A stretch of 33,201 nucleotides of DNA from an uncultured Succiniclasticum sp. (GCA_902801365.1 CADCHY010000022.1:1-33201), one strand, 5' to 3'; positions 15,541-23,417 are shown, counted from the first letter of the stretch. Numbers and translations are program-made. Notes: generated by a model from the letters alone, not told the origin.

Positions 15541-16223
15541 AGCGTTTCCTCCCCGTCTCTGCGCAGTAATGACAGCGCCAGCGTAATCAGCAGCATCGCC
15601 GGGATCAGGAAGTTTTCCCGCCCGAACACGGCAAGGCTGAGAAGCGTACACCACAATCCGGTAAGCGCCGGGACGTGATTCTTTGTTTCCAGCCACTGTT
15701 CCGTAAAGGCGGCGACAAACAGCGCGGTCATCGAAAACTCAATTCCCGCCGTAGAAAACGGAAGCACGGCCCCGAGCAAATTTCCGAGGATGCTTCCTGC
15801 GATCCAGTAACAGTAATTAAAAAATGAAACAAAGAAGCGGTAACGTTCCGGTTCAACCCCTGCCGGAACTTTCCCGTCGCAAAGCAGGGAATACGTTTCA
15901 TCCGTAAGAGTAAAAATCATAAAGGGTTTATATTTGCCGGCGTCTTTATACGTGTTGATCATGGAAATGCTGTAGAATAAATGCCTGGCGTTTACCATGA
16001 ACGTTGTAATGGCGGTAGTCAAAACAGAAGCTCCGCCGGTAAGAAGCCCCACTCCTACATATTGCATCGAACCGGCATACATAAAAATACTCATGGCGGC
16101 AGCCCATGCGGCCCCGTATCCGGCATTCCGCATGAGAATCCCAAAGCCCATCCCGATTACAACATAACCTGCCAAAACGGGAATCGATTTATAAAATGCC
16201 TGCCTGATGGTCTGTGTGTTCAT
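15537..16223 (-). CDS. azlC: AzlC-family branched-chain amino-acid exporter
   Basis: The 228-residue inner-membrane protein is the large AzlC/YgaZ subunit. Typical blocks are IPVLAGYVVIGMGFGILM near the start, MSIFMYAGSMQYVGVGLL, ITTFMVNARHLFYSISM and FTLTDETYSLLC. About six membrane segments are visible. It exports branched-chain amino acids with AzlD, whose start overlaps its stop codon. A minus-strand TATAAT at 16260-16265 lies about 37 bases upstream of the ATG and next to a copy of the dispersed hairpin element, so it could be the -10 of this two-gene operon. No Lrp-like regulator gene (azlB) is adjacent; the XRE gene upstream has its own terminator. Confidence 0.92.
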   Translation of the reverse strand: MNTQTIRQAFYKSIPVLAGYVVIGMGFGILMRNAGYGAAWAAAMSIFMYAGSMQYVGVGLLTGGASVLTTAITTFMVNARHLFYSISMINTYKDAGKYKPFMIFTLTDETYSLLCDGKVPAGVEPERYRFFVSFFNYCYWIAGSILGNLLGAVLPFSTAGIEFSMTALFVAAFTEQWLETKNHVPALTGLWCTLLSLAVFGRENFLIPAMLLITLALSLLRRDGEETL

Positions 16224-16269
16224 GTGTCCGCCCTTTGCCCGATAATCAGAATTTCCTTAATTATAACAA

Positions 16270-16297
16270 ATCAGCCGCAGAAAAATCTACGGCTGAT
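16270..16297 (-). terminator. Dispersed terminator element, copy 4
   Basis: The stem ATCAGCCG/CGGCTGAT is followed on the minus strand by TTTGTTATAATTA. Compared with other copies the outer base pairs have changed together (ACAG..CTGT to TCAG..CTGA), which keeps the stem. It lies just before azlC, so its job may be to insulate or to carry the -10 box of azlC. Confidence 0.6.
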
Positions 16298-16391
16298 CTG
16301 AAACCAGAGTATTTAATATATTCCGATTGAAAAAAATGGAGAAGATCTGCTGAACTCTTTTTGGTGTTTGGAAAATACCTGAAAAAATAAA

Positions 16392-16429
16392 AATACCCGG
16401 TTACGTCATTATGCACGTAATCGGGTATT
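16392..16429 (-). terminator. Terminator of the XRE gene
   Basis: A 15-bp stem AATACCCG.TTACGT/ACGTAA.CGGGTATT with T-rich runs on both sides. On the minus strand it starts at the stop codon of the XRE gene. Confidence 0.85.
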
Positions 16430-16638
16430 CATCTTTTTATTTTCCGCTTACTTCTGAAAACAACTGTCAGGCATCGCGAACCAGGCGTCTGTTTCCCGGT
16501 TTCAATTCGGCTAAGATATTGAAAAGATATGCCAAGCTTATCGGCCAGTTCTGTCTGGTGCATTCCTGAAATGTTCCGATAGTATTTAACCTTTGCACCT
16601 ATAAGACGGCTTTTTTTCAGTAACATAGCTTCTGTCAC
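16429..16638 (-). CDS. Short XRE-family HTH regulator
   Basis: The 69-residue protein has a Cro/CI-type HTH at about residues 12-55 (LIGAKVKYYRNISGMHQTEL, then LGISFQYLSRIETGKQTP). After KQTP the usual next helix (like SLxxLxxIAxAL) is missing and the tail is basic (RCLTVVFRSKRKIKR), so the gene is probably shortened or frameshifted at its 3' end. I take GTG 16638 as the start, with GGGAG upstream; ATG 16626 is a second choice. It has a good promoter (16717-16745) and a strong terminator, so it stands alone. It is likely a small DNA-binding regulator, perhaps of itself; target unknown. Confidence 0.75.
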   Translation of the reverse strand: MTEAMLLKKSRLIGAKVKYYRNISGMHQTELADKLGISFQYLSRIETGKQTPGSRCLTVVFRSKRKIKR

Positions 16639-16716
16639 TTTCTTTCAACTCCCTTAATAAAGTCTCTTTCTTTGCCGTACCGGCGATAATCAGCCGGACA
16701 CGCAAAACCGCCTCAT

Positions 16717-16745
16717 ATAATAGCACTTACATTAAGAAATTGCAA
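16717..16745 (-). promoter_or_regulatory. Promoter of the XRE gene
   Basis: On the minus strand TTGCAA (16740-16745), 17 bases, TATTAT (16717-16722). The spacer has CTTAATGTAA, a motif also found near 2176 and 5048. Confidence 0.7.
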
Positions 16746-16775
16746 TACCTTTCAACGATTTTTTCTCATCCTTTT

Positions 16776-17357
16776 TTAATTTTTTACGGAATTCAGCTTC
16801 TTATCTCTGTAATAGTTTGTTCCCTTCAGGGATAGTTCCACAGCAAGGCCTTTTGTTGTCATCTGATAGACGAAGATGCCGGGCGCCGCCTGGACCGCGC
16901 CCTCAAAGGAACCGCCGTTGACGCCGTCGTCTGCCGTTACATCCGCCTGTCCGCCAAAGGACCAGTCAGAAGAGGTAAACGTATCCCATGCTGTTTTGTC
17001 AATAAAGGCAAAAATCAGGGCGTATTCTTTGGCCCCGAGGCCTAAGCCGGCCTGATATTCTTTCATCCGCATGAAGATTTCTTCCCCGGTTTTATTATTG
17101 TGCGCGAGCCCGCGTCCGTGGGAAGCGCCCAGGATCCCCAGTTTTACACCGGAACTGGCAAACACGGCATACCCTTCCGCATTTTTCAGCGCCGTCCGGG
17201 CAGAGGGTTTCCGCTCGTACAGTTTATTCAGGGTTTGCGCAACCTTTTGCCGGGTTTCCTGCCGCTGCTCCTGAATCGTTGCGGCAAACGCTGTCGCTGT
17301 TGTCGCCAAAATCATGATTCCCAGCAGTAATGCCATTAAAACTTTTGATCTTTTCAT
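16776..17357 (-). CDS. SYLF (Ysc84/DUF500) domain secreted protein
   Basis: The 193-residue protein has a signal peptide (MKRSKVLMALLLGIMILATT, cleavage near AFA-A at residue 25) and then a SYLF domain, a lipid-binding fold known from yeast Ysc84 and many bacterial exported proteins. Typical features are LKNAEGYAVFASSGVKLGIL, GASHGRGLAHNNKTGEEIFM, EYQAGLGLGAKEYALIFAF and the C-terminal GAVQAAPGIFVYQMTTKGLA. It is likely in the periplasm or at a membrane face, binding lipids; the bacterial role is unclear. The ATG has an AGGAGG site. A TATAAT at 17427-17432 (minus strand), part of dispersed element copy 5, may be its -10 box. Confidence 0.88.
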   Translation of the reverse strand: MKRSKVLMALLLGIMILATTATAFAATIQEQRQETRQKVAQTLNKLYERKPSARTALKNAEGYAVFASSGVKLGILGASHGRGLAHNNKTGEEIFMRMKEYQAGLGLGAKEYALIFAFIDKTAWDTFTSSDWSFGGQADVTADDGVNGGSFEGAVQAAPGIFVYQMTTKGLAVELSLKGTNYYRDKKLNSVKN

Positions 17358-17437
17358 AGTTTCCTCCTGATTTTGATTAATAATTTGCCGTTTAGGGCAA
17401 AAGAACCTTGCATCCTTTTCTCAATTATTATAACAAA

Positions 17438-17467
17438 ACAGCCGCAGAAAATAAAATCTACGGCTGT
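17438..17467 (-). terminator. Dispersed terminator element, copy 5
   Basis: The stem ACAGCCG/CGGCTGT followed on the minus strand by TTTTGTTATAATAAT. It lies between the AAA ATPase stop (17564) and the SYLF gene, and may both end one transcript and supply the -10 of the next. Confidence 0.75.
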
Positions 17468-17563
17468 GAAATTAAATATGGAATTGTCAGCTTTGCTGTA
17501 CTTCATTTCGCCATGCTTCTTTATTGTTCTCTACATATTAAATAACATGATTTTGGTCCTGCC

Positions 17564-18298
17564 TCATAACTCCAGCAGCCTTTTCAACACCTGTTCCCTG
17601 TGATTGATGAACATCTCCGATATGCGGTAGCTCTCCGTGTCCTCGTATTCGATTTTGTGCAGGCTGCCGTTATCAAAACTTAAAATTTCCGCCCCCGGCA
17701 GCGTTAACAATACCGGCGAGTGGGTCACGATAAAAAACTGCGAATTGTCCCGGACGCTTTCCGCGATTTTCAGGAGCAGGGTCATCTGGCGCTGGGGCGA
17801 CAAGGCCGCTTCCGGTTCGTCGAGGAAGAAGAGGCCGTTTGCTTTAAAGTATTCGTTTATAATAGTAAGAAAGCTCTCACCGTGGGATTTTTTATGCAGG
17901 TTTAAGGGAACACCGCCCGGCATTTTTCCGTACTCGTCTTCTTTTGTGGCCACATTATAAAAACTCTCCGCCCGGAGAAAGTAACCGCAGTGTACTTTCT
18001 TAAAACTTTTGAACAGGGTGACCGCGTCCCACAAGTCGCTGTGGGAATCGTAGGTGGAAAAACTGTAATTGACTGTCCCTCCCTCCGGGTTGAACCCGTA
18101 CGCCACTGCCATCGCTTCCAATAATGTTGACTTGCCGGTGCCGTTTTCGCCCACGAAAAAAGTAATGGGTGAATGAAACGCCAGGCTGTTTATGCCGGCG
18201 ATGCTTTTAACGTTGCGCAGGTAACTGCCGGGGGCTATGACGTTCCAATCTATCTTCAGTTCCTTAACAAACAGGTCTTTTTTCTTTAACGCTGACAT
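17564..18298 (-). CDS. AAA-family ATPase (RecF/SMC-like ABC ATPase fold)
   Basis: The 244-residue protein is a compact ABC-type ATPase of the kind found in defence or DNA-linked operons (AAA_21/AAA_23-like). Walker A is GENGTGKST at residues 50-58; an ABC signature-like motif is KKSHGESFL; Walker B is LFFLDEPEAALSP; the switch His is in FFIVTHSPVLL. No coiled-coil arms are present, so it is a stand-alone nucleotide-binding domain that must dimerise. GGAGGGG precedes the ATG. It ends the minus-strand gene row that has the ADP-ribosylglycohydrolase remnant and the vWA genes. It has no neighbouring nuclease, so a defence role cannot be claimed. Length fits the short family members. Confidence 0.88.
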   Translation of the reverse strand: MSALKKKDLFVKELKIDWNVIAPGSYLRNVKSIAGINSLAFHSPITFFVGENGTGKSTLLEAMAVAYGFNPEGGTVNYSFSTYDSHSDLWDAVTLFKSFKKVHCGYFLRAESFYNVATKEDEYGKMPGGVPLNLHKKSHGESFLTIINEYFKANGLFFLDEPEAALSPQRQMTLLLKIAESVRDNSQFFIVTHSPVLLTLPGAEILSFDNGSLHKIEYEDTESYRISEMFINHREQVLKRLLEL

Positions 18299-18380
18299 CG
18301 TACCCCTCCGCTGAAAGGATTTGTTTCGAGTTACAAAACAGGTTTTCTACTTATGATATGTTATTAATTATGTCTCCAAT

Positions 18381-18644
18381 TTATATCTCTTTCTTCTGTC
18401 CGAATTTCTTTTCAAATTTTTCCGCTATTATAAGTAGATTGTCGTCCAACAACGCCAGCGCCCGTTCCCGGATTGCGGACGGTATGCCGTAATAGGCTTC
18501 GGCCATGCTGCCTGTAATAGCCACCGTCATGATGCTGTCGTCTGTCGGGAAGCATTCTTCGTTGAGAAGTTCGAAATTTTTTGTTTTTATATTGTCCCAT
18601 TCAAACCGGGAGCCGGACATATCGCCGATAATCGCGCCTAACAC
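18381..18644 (-). pseudogene. ADP-ribosylglycohydrolase (DraG-like) with in-frame internal deletion
   Basis: The 87-codon frame begins as an ADP-ribosylglycohydrolase (LGAIIGDMSGSRFEWDNIKT, then CFPTDDSIMTVAI) and passes straight into the family C-terminus (ITGSMAEAYYGIPSAIRERA, ending LIIAEKFEKKFG). A full protein has about 260 residues, so some 170 codons are missing while the frame is kept. The join is at TVAI/AAIT-like sequence, where both parts read ...AIT. The first Asp pair region (TDDS) is kept, but the second metal-binding block (GGDSDT type) is lost, so it should be inactive. Start is GTG 18644 with AAGGAGG, so it can still be translated. The intact enzyme would remove ADP-ribose from proteins or nucleic acid. 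Confidence 0.82.
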
Positions 18645-18783
18645 GGTGTGTTCCTCCTTTATTTTTGCAAACTGATTTATAAGTTTTTATTTCCAATATT
18701 ATTATAGTAGATTTTACAAAAAAGCGACACCCGGATTTTGGTTATTTCCGGCTGCCGCTGATTTTTATGCCACGATGTTTCTT

Positions 18784-20274
18784 TTACGCTACGATGTCCT
18801 TGTACCGGTCCCGGTTCAGGATGTCCATCATGCAGGCGTAGGGAGACAGGTTGCCCCCTGCCAGCATCTCGAAGAGACGCGGGGTGCAGCCGCTGACCAG
18901 GGCCACGCCCTGCTGGTTTTTCTTCACCGGCTGCTGCTGATGGCGGCTGGCTACGTTCCAGAACACCACCTCCGGCAGTTTGTATCCGGCCTCCCGGTAC
19001 ATCCGTTCCATATTTTGGAAGTTGGTCAGGCCCGCATTTTCCACACAGCAGTCGAACTCCATGTCTGAGACGATGTAGATGCGGGAGGGCATCTCATCCT
19101 GCGGCACCTGATGTTTTTTTGCAGCGGTAAGGATCAGGCGGAAGACTGCTTCGATGTCCGTATTGGCACATTCGTTGTAGCTTTCGCAGTACATGACTTT
19201 GTCAACGATGTCCTTTCCTTTGATCTGAACCAGCCGCGGACGTTCGGAGAACGTGATGAAGTGGTTGCGGAACTGGCCCCGGTTGCGTTCCGCGTAGTAG
19301 ATGCCCAGGGACATGGCTACGGCTGCGGGCATGGGGTCGCCGTAACCGTACATGGAACCGGAACCGTCCACCACTACCAGCGCGTTTTCCCCGCAGGTGT
19401 AGTCCGGCAGCGCCTTCCACGTTACGTCCAGCGCTTTGCGTTCATTTTTATTTGCTGCCTTGATGTCCGGTTTCCAGCGGGAGGAATTGTCAAGCACAGA
19501 CGCAACGATGTCGTACGGGGTCAGGCTGTCCGTATGCATCTGCGCCTCGCCTTTTTCCACGTTGCCCAGGAACTCCTGATACCGCTTCCCGTCGTTTCGC
19601 TGGAAAGCCGCGCGGTATTTGTACATGGCTTTGGAGGGAAGTTTCGCGTAGTCGAAGTTGTATTCTTTTACCCGCAGATCGTTTTCCAGAATGTGGATGC
19701 GTTTGCGCAATGCGGTTAACGCCTTACGGTATTCCGCAGGGCGGAGTTTCAGAGACTTTGCAACTTTTTTCGCCAGCACGACGGTTTTTGCGCCGGACGC
19801 GTTGACAGAGGGCAGCCATTTGCCCAGCAGGGACACAGGCTCCCCGGTCTGCAGCGCTTCCATGTCTTTCTTCCACTGTGCCGCGATGAAGCGCAGCACA
19901 TCGGCTTCACAGGAGGTGGACAGCAGGCTCAGCAGGTCGTCGTAGCGACCGTATTCCGGGATATTGCTGATGTTTTTGACAACGGAGGTATGGGCGTAGT
20001 CTGCCAGCCAGCGGGTGATGGCCCGGAAGGCGCGGCGTTCCCCCAGCCCGCCCCGCACGTCGCGGGCGAAGAAGAGGATTTTCATGGCGATGTCCCGGTT
20101 TTCCGCCCAGGCGCGCTGGAAGCGCAGGCAGATTTCCTCTTCGGAAACATGGCGCAGCGCGCCGATGGTTGCGAACAGGTCCAGGCAGCAGTCCCCCGTC
20201 GTTTCCAGGGTCACGGCTCCGTTTTCGGTATGGGTTTTATTGGCAGCTGCTTCGATGGCGTGTAATAAGTCCAT
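18784..20274 (-). CDS. DUF2828 / Ro60-like HEAT-vWA protein
   Basis: The 496-residue protein resembles DUF2828 proteins, which look like relatives of the TROVE/Ro60 RNA-binding proteins. The N-terminal helical part has ANKTHTENGAVTLETTG, FFARDVRGGLGERRAF and NIPEYGRYDDLLSL, patterns also known in TROVE domains. The C-terminal part is a von Willebrand A domain with the MIDAS motif DGSGSM at residues 303-308, followed by the metal-site partner regions around NTDIEAVF and SDMEFD. Ro60 holds structured Y RNAs and misfolded RNAs in a ring; by analogy this protein may bind RNA. That is inference. AGGAGG precedes the ATG. A 360-base noncoding leader with its own strong promoter lies upstream and may be its RNA partner or control region. 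Confidence 0.85.
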   Translation of the reverse strand: MDLLHAIEAAANKTHTENGAVTLETTGDCCLDLFATIGALRHVSEEEICLRFQRAWAENRDIAMKILFFARDVRGGLGERRAFRAITRWLADYAHTSVVKNISNIPEYGRYDDLLSLLSTSCEADVLRFIAAQWKKDMEALQTGEPVSLLGKWLPSVNASGAKTVVLAKKVAKSLKLRPAEYRKALTALRKRIHILENDLRVKEYNFDYAKLPSKAMYKYRAAFQRNDGKRYQEFLGNVEKGEAQMHTDSLTPYDIVASVLDNSSRWKPDIKAANKNERKALDVTWKALPDYTCGENALVVVDGSGSMYGYGDPMPAAVAMSLGIYYAERNRGQFRNHFITFSERPRLVQIKGKDIVDKVMYCESYNECANTDIEAVFRLILTAAKKHQVPQDEMPSRIYIVSDMEFDCCVENAGLTNFQNMERMYREAGYKLPEVVFWNVASRHQQQPVKKNQQGVALVSGCTPRLFEMLAGGNLSPYACMMDILNRDRYKDIVA

Positions 20275-20381
20275 GATTTTCCTCCTGATTACATCAAACG
20301 TTATTCCTTGGAGAACAAGTTATTTTTCAACATCATAGCTAAAGGAAACACGGATTAAACGCGTTTCCCCAAAGGTTCCCG

Positions 20382-20634
20382 AGAAAGAAAAGTGCGGGAG
20401 GGAATCCGCCCGCACTTTTTTACAAGGCGCGTATTTGCAAGCGTTCCGGAGAACGCCGAACCGTTCCTCTGAAAAACAGGGCCAGATATAGGCAATGATT
20501 GCTGTTAGCGCCTTTACATACAGTGACATTCCACAAGGCACCGTCCAAGGTATCAGGGCCGGTCCGCAGACACGTTGCCGTGATATTCCAAATGTATATG
20601 GAAGATTGCTGTTCGTGCCTTTCTGAATTTCACT
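20382..20634 (-). ncRNA. Candidate two-module structured RNA upstream of the Ro60-like gene
   Basis: A consensus promoter (20641-20669) should make a transcript from about 20634. Module A is closed by 20634-20615 pairing with 20541-20522: a 10-position stem with one mismatch, a 3x3 internal loop, then 7 bp AAGGCAC/GUGCCUU. Module B is closed by AAGGCGC (20514-20508) with GCGCCUU (20430-20424). After each 5' strand both modules carry AACAGCAAUC, and both contain GGCCCUG. The A-U pair of module A is a G-C pair in B, a compensated change. Inside A is a CACG-GCAA-CGUG hairpin; inside B is GCGUUC/GAACGC. A strong intrinsic terminator follows at once. I do not recognise a known RNA class. It could be a free RNA or the leader of the gene at 20274. 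Confidence 0.6.
20388..20418 (-). terminator. Intrinsic terminator at the end of the candidate RNA
   Basis: The stem AAAGTGCGGG/CCCGCACTTT (20388-20397 with 20409-20418) is followed on the minus strand by TTTCTTTC. A further hairpin, GGAAAC..GTTTCC at 20344-20367, lies between it and the Ro60-like start codon. If read-through occurs the gene at 20274 would be controlled at this site. Confidence 0.85.
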
Positions 20635-20640
20635 ATGGTG

Positions 20641-20669
20641 ATTATAGCAACTGTTTTTTATTTTGTCAA
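20641..20669 (-). promoter_or_regulatory. Perfect consensus promoter
   Basis: On the minus strand TTGACA (20664-20669), 17 bases, TATAAT (20641-20646): both boxes match the sigma-70 consensus fully. This is the best promoter in the window and drives the noncoding stretch before the Ro60-like gene. Confidence 0.88.
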
Positions 20670-20710
20670 GCATTTATTTTAGAATTTATATTTTTTATTT
20701 GTTTTATTGT

Positions 20711-22657
20711 TTAATATTTGCGTTTTCTCCTTTTGTTTTCGTTTAAATTATATAAATGCTCTTTTTGTGAAGCCGCAAATTGCGGCTTCACGTCTTCGTC
20801 CTCTTTTTCCCGTTCCTCGTTGTGTTTGTATGCATCCAGAAGCATTTCCAGTTTCTCTCTGTTGGGGCCGGAGAAGTTCTTGTAGAACTCACTGGTGATC
20901 ATAACGTCAAGGAACTGCTCGTCATACTCGTCCAGTTTATCCGAACCCCGGAGTTTTTCGGAAAGGCAGTAGAGCAAATAGGCCAGCTGCACGTTTTGCG
21001 TGCTGTGGTTTTTATTGTAAACGGCTGTCCCGATTTCGGAGCTTTTATCACACAACGGTTCTTTGTAACGGATGGACACGGAGCCCAGTTCGTCAGAATC
21101 CGTCAGCACGGGCTTCTGGTATTTCAGATCCGTTGAAACCGCCGTATCTTCCCCTTCGTTCATCTCCAATTCGTAAAGAGCGATGCCGTGTCCGCCGCTT
21201 CCGTAGGGTTCGGAGATCACAGCGTCATTTTTAAAATCCTCGTGGTTCAGCTGACGGTTTTCATAGCCGAGAAGCCGGTAGGATTTTACGAAACGCGGGT
21301 TAAACTCAACCTGCGCCTTGACATCCTTCGCCACAATATTGGTGAGGGCGATGAAGCGCCGGTTAATGGACTCGTCCACATCGTCCAGATTGTTCACCAC
21401 GCAGTAGGTACCGTTGCCGTGTTTCGCGAGGACTTCCAGATTGTCGTCCTTGTAGTTGTAAAGGCCCGTGCCGATGACCGACAGGAACAGGTTGCTCTTT
21501 TTCTTTTCTTCGATCAGCCCCTTCAGCCCGTGCTTGTCCGTAATGCCGAAATTCAGGTCGCCGTCGGTGATCAGGATCACCTGGTTGTTCCAGTCAGGGT
21601 TGTAAAACTTCTCCCCGATGGCATACGCCGTGTTAATTCCGGCAGAGCCCCAGGTGCAACCCTCAATCTCAATGCCGAGAATGATGCCCATCAGTTCCTC
21701 TTTGGACTGTTCATCTTTAATCTCGAAGCCCTTAAAGTACGTATGGTCTTTTGAGCTGTAGGTAACCAGGCTGACGCGGTCGCCTGCCCTGAGCTTGCTG
21801 AAGATTGTCGCGATGGCTTCCTGTGTAACTTCATCATTCGAACACATACTGCCCGACGTATCCAGGAGCAGGATGATGTTCTGGTGTTCCTTTTTCTCAT
21901 GGGCGGCCTGGGCGTCAATGAAGAGGACCTTTTTGTTCCCCTTCTTTTCCATCAGTTCCGTAGTGATCGCGAACTTTGCGTCCGTCGGAATTTTTGCTTC
22001 ATAATCGAAATAGTTGAGGACTTCCTCAATGCGGACCTGATCCATGTTGACACGGCGTTCAGACCGGATCTGATTAAAGACGATGCCCATGGATGCGTTA
22101 CTGGTGGTCATACGGAACGTGGAAGTGGGCGCCGTAAAGACGTTCTTCGCGTCTTTTTCTTCAATGGGTTCGTACGAATCCGTGGATAAATCATCCATGA
22201 GTTCGGAGTCAGCCTCATCGGCCATCCAGGAAGGAATTTCCTCACACGCTTCACAGCACATCACTACGTTTTCCTCAACCTCGATCGGAGGGGCTGCTTT
22301 CTTCGCCGCAAATCTTCCGGAAGCACCGCCCCTGGGAGCACTGCCCGGCATACGTATACCGGCGCATGAACATCCGAGCCTCCGCTCCTCTTCGTATGCA
22401 GGGCGGGGGTGCTTCTCCTCGTAAAACACTTCTATTGCTTTTTCCGGGGTTTCTTCTTTTCTCTCGTGGAACCAGGCATACAGCTCCTCCACCACATTCT
22501 TCCTGCCAAGCTGTTTAACGAGAAATACAAGCTTCTCATCACCATAGGTTACTACGCTCAGTACTTTGGCCGCATGCTCGGAATAGCCCAGACCGAGGTA
22601 GTATTCATACTTTCTGCGGGTCTCTTTCGATTTGTTGATCAGGTGCTTAAATTTCAT
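20711..22657 (-). CDS. YfbK-type von Willebrand A domain protein
   Basis: The 648-residue protein has an N-terminal helical region (1-95), a Cys-rich, low-complexity linker (LGCSCAG, VVMCCEACEE) and, from about residue 172, the YfbK-like part: NVFTAPTSTFRMTT, then RIEEVLNYFDYEAKIP. The vWA domain follows with a full MIDAS motif DTSGSM (266-271), the T site near GCTWGSAGIN and the D site in ILITDGDLNFG. A C-terminal beta/helical part (DUF3520-like) ends in a very basic tail (NENKRRKRKY). In the family such proteins have roles in metal-dependent protein assembly; exact function is unknown. No signal peptide, so cytosolic. TAAGGAG precedes the ATG. Its neighbours (alpha-CTD gene and HTH gene upstream, Ro60-like gene downstream) suggest a linked module. 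Confidence 0.87.
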   Translation of the reverse strand: MKFKHLINKSKETRRKYEYYLGLGYSEHAAKVLSVVTYGDEKLVFLVKQLGRKNVVEELYAWFHERKEETPEKAIEVFYEEKHPRPAYEEERRLGCSCAGIRMPGSAPRGGASGRFAAKKAAPPIEVEENVVMCCEACEEIPSWMADEADSELMDDLSTDSYEPIEEKDAKNVFTAPTSTFRMTTSNASMGIVFNQIRSERRVNMDQVRIEEVLNYFDYEAKIPTDAKFAITTELMEKKGNKKVLFIDAQAAHEKKEHQNIILLLDTSGSMCSNDEVTQEAIATIFSKLRAGDRVSLVTYSSKDHTYFKGFEIKDEQSKEELMGIILGIEIEGCTWGSAGINTAYAIGEKFYNPDWNNQVILITDGDLNFGITDKHGLKGLIEEKKKSNLFLSVIGTGLYNYKDDNLEVLAKHGNGTYCVVNNLDDVDESINRRFIALTNIVAKDVKAQVEFNPRFVKSYRLLGYENRQLNHEDFKNDAVISEPYGSGGHGIALYELEMNEGEDTAVSTDLKYQKPVLTDSDELGSVSIRYKEPLCDKSSEIGTAVYNKNHSTQNVQLAYLLYCLSEKLRGSDKLDEYDEQFLDVMITSEFYKNFSGPNREKLEMLLDAYKHNEEREKEDEDVKPQFAASQKEHLYNLNENKRRKRKY

Positions 22658-22751
22658 AACTTTCTCTCCTTAATTTAATTAATTGTTTTTACTGTACGCT
22701 TCTGTAACCGTCTTTGCTGTTCGTACTGCTTCCTTCCGGTATCTTCAAGTT

Positions 22752-23334
22752 TCAGGTCTTCTCTTTGTTTTCTTCTTCACGCAGCGCCAGGTTTTTCTCA
22801 GCCAGCTTTTCCTTTACTTCCGCCAGACATTTCTGCCCGAAGTTCCGGATCATGCTCAGCCGTTTTTGCCGTCAGCTGCCCGACGGTTTCGATTCCGACG
22901 CGGTGCAGGCAGTTTTCGGCACGCAACGAAAGTCCCAGCTCCTCGATACAAACCTGCGACAACAGATCTTCCTGCTGCGTTTCTCTTTCCGGAATCTTTT
23001 CCGGCAATGCGCCGGCAGTCTTTTCCGTGTTCAGCGAGTGGTTCCTGTGTTCCCGTTCCGGCAGATATTTCTCTTTCAGCTCATACCACATTACATGACG
23101 TTCGGGGCGGTGCCGGAATGTTGCGTCGGCCGTAATCTGAACCGGCCGGTTCAATTCTTCCCATTTAATGAAACCGATCATCTCCCGCACGAGCGTGCCC
23201 GAAACCGTCATCTTTTCTGCCGCTTCCTGCAGTTTGCCTTTTCTGAAATCCGCCAGCGCTTCTTCCAGAAAACGCCTTGCTGTTTCTGTTTTGTCTGTCA
23301 TGTCTGTCTGTAATACATCCTGTTGCACTTCCAC
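22752..23334 (-). pseudogene. Protein with RNA polymerase alpha-CTD-like end, frameshifted
   Basis: The N-terminal half is helical (ARRFLEEALADFRKGKLQEA then MIGFIKWEELNRPVQI). The C-terminal part starts as an alpha-subunit C-terminal domain (IEELGLSLRAENCLHRVG then IETVGQLTAKTAE), but the frame then gives HDPELRAEM... and a stop at 22798. In another frame the sequence goes on exactly as an alpha-CTD should: MIRNFGQKCLAEVKEKLAEK, to a stop at 22752. So about two bases are missing (or one added) near 22840-22850. The true product would be about 190 residues. A GTG at 23334 or 23328 after AAGGAGG is the likely start; longer frames to 23418 run through a hairpin. It may be a real lesion or a sequence error. 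It may bind DNA or RNA-polymerase partners through the CTD. Confidence 0.78.
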
Positions 23335-23396
23335 CTTACCTCCTTGCGGTAACCGTTCCCGCCTTTCAAATGAATTGTACTGCATACCGGAAAAAA

Positions 23397-23417
23397 GTGG
23401 TCGCCTCCCGGGCGACA
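23397..23417 (-). terminator. Terminator between the HTH and alpha-CTD genes
   Basis: The stem GTCGCC/GGCGAC (wobble-extended) is followed on the minus strand by CACTTTTTT. The same 21-base hairpin, with compensated changes, is found at 24288-24308. Confidence 0.7.

Noticed and set aside
20320..20673. 117-codon minus-strand frame over the candidate RNA
   Set aside because: It starts upstream of or within the promoter, has no ribosome site and no known motif; RNA pairing and the terminator explain the region better.
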